Positions 16,676-23,666 of a stretch of DNA of 30,788 bases are shown here, in pieces. This DNA is from Pseudomonas sp. (GTDB taxonomy: Bacteria > Pseudomonadota > Gammaproteobacteria > Pseudomonadales > Pseudomonadaceae): assembly GCF_030150285.1 (NCBI RefSeq), contig NZ_JASLGE010000040.1, positions 1 to 30,788 of the forward strand, given 5' to 3'. How positions within the stretch are numbered: the stretch's first letter is position 1; each line of letters opens with the position of its first letter. Both the position numbers and the translations under genes were made by a program. The notes under the pieces are model-generated. The model saw only the letters and a program-made list of their open reading frames with translations, searched no databases and was not told the origin of the DNA.

Positions 16676-17665
16676 CTAATCAGCAGTGTTCTCCTGCCCA
16701 GACCCTCCAGAGGATTTGTCGCTGTACTGAAGCAGGATGCTGAGTTTTTCTCCACGCACCCGGTCAGGTGAGTTGAAGTGCTTCTCCTGGTAGTCGGATG
16801 GACCGAATACTCGGAAATGTTCATCAGGCAGGAACACGGGAGCGTAGACGAAATCCTTACGATGGCCACACTCGTCAGGCAGGGGAATCACAAACTGGTA
16901 CTGGAAATTCCCGTACTGAAATATGAACTGATACCTATATGTCGATTCTTGAAACGCCTCTCTCACCTTGGCAACGATGCAGGTGATTTTGTTAGGATTG
17001 ACGCCTCCGCTTATCCCCCACTCGATAACCGGCACGGAGCCACTCAAGCCAGGCTTATGGTTTTTACTTAGAAGCCATGGTTTCAGGTAATCGAATTGGC
17101 GGTGATCATCGTCTGGCATCATGGCCAATGCCATTTTGATGAGCATCTTGTGAATGGCGGTCGGGTAGTAGGGTTGGCGCACAACCTGGAAACGGAGTTG
17201 ATTCTTGCCCTTGACCTCCAATGCATCGACTCCACCTTTATCACCGACACAGATGACTAGGTTAGATTGGTCGACAGCCGAGACCTCTAAGTCTGGGGCT
17301 TTGTACTTGGGGATGCCATTGCGCCCCCGGATTCGCTGAAATGGACGGTGAGGGTGGGTGTAGGCTGCGAAGCTGTTTTCAAGATGATCCCCGAAGTGGT
17401 GATTGCACTGATCACACTCCAGCTCATCGATAATCGTCTTGTTCCCCAGAAAAATGGGTATGGCATGCGACTCTTCGCGGAAGGTCGTGGATCTCTCGTC
17501 TTTCCCACAATACCGACACACCTTCGGTTGCTTGTGCCCCAGCCTGCGTTTCAGCTGAGTGGGAGAGAACACGTTGAACACATGGAGAACGTAGCGCTCA
17601 GTCAGCGCTCTGCCTCGCTTTTCGTTGAACTCAATGAATTTTTCGATCACGCCGCGTGGCTCCAC
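16676..17665 (-). CDS. HNH endonuclease family protein
   Basis: A 329-residue protein. The HNH-type zinc-finger nuclease core is near the N-terminus: Cys50 and Cys53 in CRYCGKD, the His of ESHAIP (His67), Cys84 and Cys87 in ECDQCNHHFG, and His89/His90. The remaining ~230 residues form a domain I do not recognise, with alternating Tyr/Phe-rich strands around residues 240-265 (YRYQFIFQYGNFQYQFVIPL). It is convergent with qatD (123 bases apart) and divergent from the Gabija-like pair. It could be a stand-alone nuclease defence gene or a partner of either neighbour. No methyltransferase gene is nearby, so it is not a classical restriction pair. Confidence 0.75.
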   Translation of the reverse strand: MEPRGVIEKFIEFNEKRGRALTERYVLHVFNVFSPTQLKRRLGHKQPKVCRYCGKDERSTTFREESHAIPIFLGNKTIIDELECDQCNHHFGDHLENSFAAYTHPHRPFQRIRGRNGIPKYKAPDLEVSAVDQSNLVICVGDKGGVDALEVKGKNQLRFQVVRQPYYPTAIHKMLIKMALAMMPDDDHRQFDYLKPWLLSKNHKPGLSGSVPVIEWGISGGVNPNKITCIVAKVREAFQESTYRYQFIFQYGNFQYQFVIPLPDECGHRKDFVYAPVFLPDEHFRVFGPSDYQEKHFNSPDRVRGEKLSILLQYSDKSSGGSGQENTAD

Positions 17666-17995
17666 TAAAAATTGAGCAGCACCCTGGTGAGGGTCGTTCT
17701 TTGGAGGTTCGGCCGCACCTGAGCCGCACCATTTGAGGATGTTAAATGATACCGATCTGCCGGCATCACGCGTAGAGCGGCGCTAATGTGCCCCAGAGAT
17801 TCTGTGGATTGGCAGGCTTGCGTGCGCTTTTGTCCGCTTCAACCGGAAGCTAAAGCCCCATCTACAGGTAGGCCCTGATAGTCAACCGGTGTAACGTATT
17901 GCCACTATTCAGCTAGGCGTCGTTCATCGAGACCTAGCGCCATCTAGGCGCGGCCTCTGCTCGCCACGGGATGACTCCAGATAGAAGGGATTCTC
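17666..17995. other. Divergent intergenic region between the HNH gene and the Gabija-like pair
   Basis: No gene was found in these 330 bases. The region must hold both divergent promoters. The only clear structure is the repeat and hairpin cluster near 17913-17951, listed separately. Confidence 0.6.
17913..17951. promoter_or_regulatory. Repeat and hairpin upstream of the OLD-type nuclease gene
   Basis: CTAGGCG occurs at 17913-17919 and 17944-17950. GCGCC (17937-17941) and GGCGC (17947-17951) form a small hairpin around ATCTA. The structure ends 44 bases before the start codon, a plausible operator position. No matching regulator gene is present. Confidence 0.25.
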
Positions 17996-19900
17996 ATGTA
18001 TCTACGCGCGTTGGACGTTAGAGGTTTCAAGTGCTTTGGCGAACCCTTCACTATCGAATTTCACGATGGGCTGAACGTGTTGGTGGGCGAAAACGGCGCG
18101 GGCAAGACCGGTGTAATCAGCGCGGTGCGTCAGCTCTTCAATGACTCGGAGTCGGGCAAACGAATCATCGGTGAGCACGATTTCTACAAGGGTTTTGAGG
18201 CAGGTGCTTTCGCCTCGGAGGAGCTCCAGATCCAGGCCACGTTTTCCGACTTGGATGATAAGGATGCCACTGCCTTTGATGAGTGGTGCGGGAACTATGA
18301 TGAAGCGAAGCTCACCTTCATTGCCAAAAACCAAGAGTCACGTGGACGCTTCAAGTATCACACTTATGGTGGTCACGAATTCACCCAGCCCTTAGATCCT
18401 GAAACACTTGACTTGATTCACTGTGTTTATCTGCCGCCACTCCGCGACGCAGAGAGCAAGCTCCGAGAGGGGCGCCAATCACGTTTGGCCAGACTGTTGA
18501 AGGCCCTATGTCGGAAAGAGCTGGATGCTGCCAGAAAGGCCGGTACTCTAACTGCGCTGGAGCAGCGCGTTGGCGACTTCAACCGCGAGCTTTCTCAGAG
18601 CGACGACTTTGCCATCAAACTGGCCAACCAACGCATCGGTGAAAGCCTGAAGGCCGCGCTCGGAATGCATCTGTCCCAAAGCACGTTGATCCAATTCTCC
18701 GAGGTGAGCTTCTCCCGTATCGTTGAAGGATTGAGACTGCTTTATTTCCCCGACCTCACAAATGCCGACCCCACCCAGTTCCGATCTCTGGGGGAGAACA
18801 GCCTGGGGTACAACAACCTATTGTACATCGCATCCATCCTAGCGGAGCTCGTCCTTGAGGTAGAGGAGGGGCGTGGTGAAGAGACCTACCTGCGGCTGCT
18901 GCTCATCGAGGAACCGGAGGCGCACCTACACCCGCAGCTCCAACTACGGTTGCTACGACACCTCAAAACGGAGGCAGAAGCTCGAGGTATCCAGGTCATC
19001 ATCACAACCCACTCAACTGTGATTTCGGCTGCGGTGTCTGTGGAGCACCTGATTCACCTCTCCAATGAAGGCATGCCAACAGCCGTTCCTCTGAGAAAAA
19101 CAGGGCTTCCTGAGCAGAGCCGGCGTTTTGTAGATCGCTGGCTCGACGTCACCAAGTCAAATCTTCTTTTCTCAAAAGGCGCGATCCTCGTCGAAGGAAT
19201 TGCCGAGGCAATCGTTGTCCCCGAGCTGGCTAGGATCGTCTTGCATGCTCAAGGGAAGGGCAGGGACTCTTTGGACGATTACGGCGTGTCCGTCATCAAC
19301 CTTGGCGGTATCTATTTCAAGCATTTCATGCAGCTGTTCTGCGATGTCACGGGCGCCCAGCCTGGTGGTAATGTGCCTATCAGGTGCGCCGGACTCACGG
19401 ATAATGACCCTCCCAAATCTTTCTCGACCATTGACGATGGCGAAGGCAGGGAAAAACCAGTTCCATTCCTCCCGCATGCCGAAGATCACCGGCTGGGAAA
19501 CAATCCGGCATTGGAGCTTCAGGGGCCGATCAATCAGTCTCAATTCGCTCGGTTGTTCGCCGGCAAGTACAAGACATTCGAGTACGACATTGCGCTGGAG
19601 GGCGGCAACCTCACGACCATGCTGAATGTGGCAGCAGATCTCTGGCCCGTTCAGGATGGCAAGGTGGCCGGGAATTTGAGGGAAGATGCAAAACGGGATT
19701 TCGCATCCATGTCCTCTGCTGATAAAGCCCCTTTTGCTGGCGCTTTGCTCGCCAGGCTCGACTCCGAAGAGATTGGCAAGGGGTTGTACGCCCAAGCGCT
19801 CGCGGACGCGCTCTTGGCGCGCCCAGCTGATTTCGTCGTGCCGGAGTACATACGACTGGCCATCCTTTGGGCCTGTGGACTGGAAGAGGGACAGGCATGA
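17996..19900 (+). CDS. gajA: GajA-like OLD-family ATPase/TOPRIM nuclease
   Basis: A 634-residue protein. The N-terminal ABC-type ATPase has Walker A GENGAGKT (residues 31-38), a signature-like SLGYNNLLYIAS (~269-280), Walker B LLLIEEPEAHLHP (~301-313) and switch His in TTHS (~337-340). The C-terminal TOPRIM domain has the Glu of ILVEGIAEA (~397-405) and the acidic DND of GLTDNDPP (~466-473). This is the OLD-nuclease layout of GajA, the DNA-nicking subunit of Gabija. It is somewhat longer than the ~580-residue reference GajA. AAGGGA precedes the ATG. The next gene, 43 bases on, is a UvrD-like helicase, which is what defines Gabija. A general class 2 OLD system is the alternative. Confidence 0.8.
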   Translation: MYLRALDVRGFKCFGEPFTIEFHDGLNVLVGENGAGKTGVISAVRQLFNDSESGKRIIGEHDFYKGFEAGAFASEELQIQATFSDLDDKDATAFDEWCGNYDEAKLTFIAKNQESRGRFKYHTYGGHEFTQPLDPETLDLIHCVYLPPLRDAESKLREGRQSRLARLLKALCRKELDAARKAGTLTALEQRVGDFNRELSQSDDFAIKLANQRIGESLKAALGMHLSQSTLIQFSEVSFSRIVEGLRLLYFPDLTNADPTQFRSLGENSLGYNNLLYIASILAELVLEVEEGRGEETYLRLLLIEEPEAHLHPQLQLRLLRHLKTEAEARGIQVIITTHSTVISAAVSVEHLIHLSNEGMPTAVPLRKTGLPEQSRRFVDRWLDVTKSNLLFSKGAILVEGIAEAIVVPELARIVLHAQGKGRDSLDDYGVSVINLGGIYFKHFMQLFCDVTGAQPGGNVPIRCAGLTDNDPPKSFSTIDDGEGREKPVPFLPHAEDHRLGNNPALELQGPINQSQFARLFAGKYKTFEYDIALEGGNLTTMLNVAADLWPVQDGKVAGNLREDAKRDFASMSSADKAPFAGALLARLDSEEIGKGLYAQALADALLARPADFVVPEYIRLAILWACGLEEGQA

Positions 19901-19943
19901 TCGCTCGAGTTGCTGAAGTAATCCCACGCAGGGTGCTCCCCCA

Positions 19944-21743
19944 ATGAACTTCACCCAGGAGCAGTTGGATTATCTCGCCTCACCGCTCGACAGGCACGTT
20001 TACCTCAAGGCCTGCCCGGGCAGCGGAAAGACGGAAGTGGTTGCCGCGATGGTGGCCAGAATCGTCCAAGAATGGTCTCGTTCACCATCAGGCATCGCAG
20101 TGCTGACGTTCTCCAACAGTGCCACGGACGAACTCAGGAACAGGGTTCATAGGTACCTGGGGGAGCCGATCGGCAAACCTCATCTAATCGCTACGTTCGA
20201 CAGCTTTGTGCTGAACCGGCTGGTGGCGAGCATTGCCAGTGAGATGACGGGATATACCGGCAGGGAAGGTGACTTTCGCATTCGGATTCTGGACAAAGCA
20301 GCGAACATCTATCGCACGCGAAATAGCATTTGCGATCGTTGGATCTCTGCGTGCAAATACGACTACGACCTTGGAACGACCAAGTTCGTATTTTCCACTG
20401 GCGAACGCGGCCTCGATAAGCAACTGAACGCCGAAACCCTTAATCAGGATACCTTCAAAGATCTCATTGCCACTAAGAAGCGGCTGTGGCGAGGAGGTTT
20501 TGCCACCTTTGGTGACATCGACATGCTTGCCCTGAAGGCATTCAAGGATAGGAAATTCGACCCCTATTTTTCGCGGATCGCGCGCCGGTTTCCTCTGGTC
20601 ATCGTGGACGAATGCCAGGATCTCTCTGCAGAGCAACTACGAATCGTGGAGCATCTCGCACGGTTCGGTATGGCGTTCCATTTCGTGGGTGATCTGAACC
20701 AGTCAATCTATGGCTTTCGCAAGTCGAACCCAGAGAATGTCACCGACCTCATGGTCAAGCTGAAATTCGACCCGTATGAGCTCAAGGCGAACTGGCGGAG
20801 TGGACAGGTCATAGTCGATCTGTGTACCAACATCCTTGGCGGCGAACGGATCAGGGGCAATGCAGATATTGCTTCCCTGCAACCACGGATACTCGAATAT
20901 GAAGTGTGCCCCTCTGAGCTGCTGCCTATAATTCGCACCATGACACAGGGATACACCAAAGTGGTACTGGTGGCCCGGGGTCATACGACCCTGCAGCGTT
21001 TGCGTAATGGTGAGACCTTCGAAGGCATCGAACTATTGGCAGTCGCGTGCATCAGCGCCAGCACAGGTAACCTCAAGGACATCAAGCAAAGCCTGAGGAC
21101 GTTTGCAAAGTGGCTGGCCGACAAACTCGAGCTGCAGGTCACCAAGGTCGGCCCCTATTGCCCCATTGTCATGGAGTCCAAGCTTGTTTGGCGGAAGTTC
21201 CTCCATGAAAGCCTGCAATTCATGGTCGCCAATGGTGCAGGCAAGTCCGATCAGACCTGGTCTGCTTGGGTGCGCACTGCAAAGCTGGCGATCAGACGGC
21301 TCCCGAATCAACCTTTCGTACCTGTGGAGTTACTGGAGGAGCTGGATGTCCTGAAAGACTTGAACCTTGTGGCTCGCAAAGGGCAGGGTGATAAGCCAGT
21401 CTCCGTGCGAGTGTTGAGCCAAGAGGTACTGGAGGGGCCACCAGACACGTTGCGCTACGAAACTATTCACCAGGTGAAAGGCGAAACTCACGATGTCACT
21501 GTGGTGGTTTCGTCCCAACAGCCCGGGCCGCACCAGTCTCATTGGCAAGACTGGTTGCGAGATCGCGGATCGGAAGCCGCAAGGTTCGCTTATGTGGCGA
21601 GTTCCAGGCCCCAGCATATGCTGATTTGGGCGGTAAAAAAGCTCAAAGAAGAGGATCGACCTGTACTGGCGCAATTGGGGTTTGAAGTACCGCCCCCCCC
21701 GATAACCGTCCCTAAACGAGCACATTTGCGTTCCACTCGTTAA
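19944..21743 (+). CDS. gajB: GajB-like UvrD/Rep-type superfamily 1 helicase
   Basis: A 599-residue SF1A helicase. The motifs appear in order: I ACPGSGKTEV (~23-32), Ia FSNSATDELR, II IVDECQDLS (~218-226), III GDLNQSIYGFRKSN (~248-261), IV LKANWRSG (~279-286), V IHQVKGETHD (~507-516) and VI YVASSRPQHML (~549-559). GajB binds the GajA ring and couples nucleotide depletion or DNA processing to nicking. At 599 residues it is longer than the ~500-residue reference GajB, mostly between motifs IV and V. It starts 43 bases after gajA without a strong ribosome-binding site. A run of eight C bases lies near the 3' end (21693-21700). Confidence 0.8.
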   Translation: MNFTQEQLDYLASPLDRHVYLKACPGSGKTEVVAAMVARIVQEWSRSPSGIAVLTFSNSATDELRNRVHRYLGEPIGKPHLIATFDSFVLNRLVASIASEMTGYTGREGDFRIRILDKAANIYRTRNSICDRWISACKYDYDLGTTKFVFSTGERGLDKQLNAETLNQDTFKDLIATKKRLWRGGFATFGDIDMLALKAFKDRKFDPYFSRIARRFPLVIVDECQDLSAEQLRIVEHLARFGMAFHFVGDLNQSIYGFRKSNPENVTDLMVKLKFDPYELKANWRSGQVIVDLCTNILGGERIRGNADIASLQPRILEYEVCPSELLPIIRTMTQGYTKVVLVARGHTTLQRLRNGETFEGIELLAVACISASTGNLKDIKQSLRTFAKWLADKLELQVTKVGPYCPIVMESKLVWRKFLHESLQFMVANGAGKSDQTWSAWVRTAKLAIRRLPNQPFVPVELLEELDVLKDLNLVARKGQGDKPVSVRVLSQEVLEGPPDTLRYETIHQVKGETHDVTVVVSSQQPGPHQSHWQDWLRDRGSEAARFAYVASSRPQHMLIWAVKKLKEEDRPVLAQLGFEVPPPPITVPKRAHLRSTR

Positions 21744-21944
21744 ATCTAATCACCATTTAGGTCGTTCACTCATGCTGGGCGCGCTGTGCAAAACTTCTAG
21801 GGAATGCTTTCGTCAACTTGGCCTTTTGATCTAAATCAGTAGGGTGAGACGATGAGTTTTCAACTGAGATCTCCTGCCTATGAACCGTTCCTAGGCCCCC
21901 TCCGTGTATGCTTAAGGCCTCACGGCTAACCGGAGACAGGCCGT

Positions 21945-22058
21945 ATGCAGCCAGAGCAACCAACCCTGAACCAGTGGTCACGTGGCTCAGAGCATAGCCT
22001 TGATTTTTTGCGCTTAGCATCCCGCAGCCCACACTTACAATTTTTGACTAATCGATAA
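21945..22058 (+). CDS. Possible 37-residue small protein
   Basis: ATG 21945 to TAA 22058, with GGAG at 21931-21934 in a suitable but slightly long position. The peptide begins MQPEQPTLNQWSRGSEHSLD and has no hydrophobic segment or known motif. It ends ten bases before the MazG-like start, so its stop codon is next to that gene's ribosome-binding site. A promoter candidate falls inside it, which argues that it may be chance. I would need conservation to believe it. Confidence 0.25.
   Translation: MQPEQPTLNQWSRGSEHSLDFLRLASRSPHLQFLTNR
22014..22041 (+). promoter_or_regulatory. Candidate promoter of the three-gene operon
   Basis: TTAGCA (22014-22019, four of six to TTGACA) and TACAAT (22036-22041, five of six to TATAAT) are separated by 16 bases. 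Transcription would start near 22048, leaving a leader of about 20 bases that holds AAGGGA just before the first ATG. Confidence 0.4.
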
Positions 22059-22068
22059 GGGAACATTC

Positions 22069-22506
22069 ATGGGTAAGCCTTTTAAAGACCGAATCCATGC
22101 CATGAATCAGATGTACAAGCTGCCGATCAACGGCACGCCCACGCTACTGACCGATCCTGCTGACAAGCTCAAGAAGTTCAAAGCCACGCTGATGGCTGAA
22201 GTTCATGAGATCGATGAAATCGTCGAAAAGATCGAAAAAGGCGATGCTGAAATCGATATAAAGGTCGCCATTGCCGACTTGTTGGGCGACGTGATTGTTT
22301 ACTGCAGGTCTGAGGGCCTGAAGTACGGCTTACCGCTCGAGGAGGTGCTGGACATCATCATGGACAGCAACGAGAGCAAGCTCGGGGCAGATGGAAAGCC
22401 AATCTACGATGAAAATGGCAAGTTTCTCAAAGGCCCGAATTACTGGAAACCAGAGCCCAAGATCAAAAACTTGCTTCTTGGCGCTAACGACAAAGCGGAC
22501 ACTTGA
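22069..22506 (+). CDS. MazG-like nucleotide pyrophosphohydrolase
   Basis: A 145-residue all-alpha NTP pyrophosphohydrolase of the MazG/PRA-PH superfamily. Metal-binding positions are visible in LMAEVHEIDE (Glu44, Glu47, Glu50) and in IADLLGDVIVY (Asp70, Asp74). The C-terminal tail SNESKLGADGKPIYDENGKF then LKGPNYWKP is the characteristic MazG-like extension. Such enzymes cleave (d)NTPs to the monophosphate and PPi. The usual second-half Glu before the last Asp is replaced by Leu71, with Asp70 beside it. AAGGGA precedes the ATG. The stop overlaps the next gene, so it is the first gene of a coupled operon. The substrate is unknown. Confidence 0.8.
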   Translation: MGKPFKDRIHAMNQMYKLPINGTPTLLTDPADKLKKFKATLMAEVHEIDEIVEKIEKGDAEIDIKVAIADLLGDVIVYCRSEGLKYGLPLEEVLDIIMDSNESKLGADGKPIYDENGKFLKGPNYWKPEPKIKNLLLGANDKADT

Positions 22507-22520
22507 TCGGAGAAACAGGC

Positions 22521-23666
22521 TTGAAATCCATCAACCTTGGCAAGACGCGTACGCTCAAAGACATCGAGGCGGCCATTCGCAAGATCTGCGATCGTCCGGG
22601 GGAGAAATTCCTCATTCAGGCAGACATGCTCAGCGCCCGGCGTGGCGCCATGCATGATGCCGCACGCCTCCAACTGATCGTCACCCTGGCCCGACAGCAG
22701 CTGCAGAGCGACTACCTGGATTTTAACCCGCAGGCCGATGTTAAAACGCTCCTACACAACCTCGCTAACTGTTCGCCAGGTATCGCAGCTTTACGTCTTT
22801 CCAAGGGTATCCGGCTAGGCGAACTGACATTCAATCGCCGAGAGGTCTTCCAAGAGTCGGTAGAACGAATGCAGGCCATGGATGCAGGTCGGTACGAGGA
22901 CGTCGTCAACGGCCGGGCCGTCGATTTGATTTGTGTAGCGGGATCGAAGGTTCAGCACCTGCGACCGCTGTTTAGCGCTGCAGGTCAGGTAAAGCCTCCA
23001 TCTGAAATGACCACCGAGATGCGCAGGCTCATTGACTTTGTCAACAAGCAAAGCGGGCGCACCAGTGTTCCGGAATCATTGATCGAAAGCTTGGGTCTGT
23101 TCTGTTCTGAGCTTGTATCCAACACACAGGAACATGCGACCTCAGATCATCTTGGCCACGCGTATTTTGCCCATGTTGAAGGCGTCATGGTCGGCTGGAG
23201 GCGTCTTGAGGACGACATCTTTGCCGAAGACTTTGACGGCAGTGAGGACTTGCGCCGTTACTGGCAGAGAGAATCTTCTACCACCGACAATAACAAGACC
23301 AGCTTGCGGGCGTTGCACATCAGCTTCTTCGACTCGGGCCCCGGATTTGCCTCCAGAATGAGCGGAAAGGCGGTGCAAGAGATGTCGCTCCAGGATGAGC
23401 GGGGGTACCTGCTCAAATGCTTGCAGCCGCGTCAGTCCAGCAAGATTCTGGACGCCGCGGGGATAGGTCTGCCTGCCATCCTGAATGAGCTTCGCAAGGT
23501 GGGCGGGTTAATCCGTATTCGTTCTGGCCGGCTGTGCATCTACAACCAGTTCGAAGAAAACGATCGGCAGCGTGACCCTGACGACTTCAGGGATTGGGAC
23601 AGCACCAACTTGGCACCTGTTGCCGGGGCCGTTGTCACCATTATGATTCCATTGAGGGGCATGTAA
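22521..23666 (+). CDS. GHKL-fold ATPase (histidine kinase-like ATP-binding protein)
   Basis: A 381-residue protein whose C-terminal half is a GHKL ATP-binding fold. The N box is FCSELVSNTQEHA (~193-205, with Asn for Mg-ATP), the G1 box is FFDSGPGFASRM (~268-279) and the G2 region is GIGLPAILNELRKVGG (~313-328). There is no phosphoacceptor His domain, so it is probably not a sensor kinase; the N-terminal ~180 residues are unrecognised. TTG 22521 is preferred as start because GGAG lies eight bases upstream; a TTG at 22503 overlapping the preceding stop (TTGA) is the alternative and adds six residues. The stop overlaps the next ATG by one base (TAATG). Confidence 0.75.
   Translation: MKSINLGKTRTLKDIEAAIRKICDRPGEKFLIQADMLSARRGAMHDAARLQLIVTLARQQLQSDYLDFNPQADVKTLLHNLANCSPGIAALRLSKGIRLGELTFNRREVFQESVERMQAMDAGRYEDVVNGRAVDLICVAGSKVQHLRPLFSAAGQVKPPSEMTTEMRRLIDFVNKQSGRTSVPESLIESLGLFCSELVSNTQEHATSDHLGHAYFAHVEGVMVGWRRLEDDIFAEDFDGSEDLRRYWQRESSTTDNNKTSLRALHISFFDSGPGFASRMSGKAVQEMSLQDERGYLLKCLQPRQSSKILDAAGIGLPAILNELRKVGGLIRIRSGRLCIYNQFEENDRQRDPDDFRDWDSTNLAPVAGAVVTIMIPLRGM

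Larger units (their letters stand above)
21744..22068. other. Intergenic region before the three-gene operon
   Basis: This separates the Gabija-like pair from the next cluster and is long enough to hold its own promoter, so the two clusters are probably separate transcription units. It contains a small possible open frame and a promoter candidate, both listed separately. No Rho-independent terminator for the gajB transcript was recognised. Confidence 0.6.
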
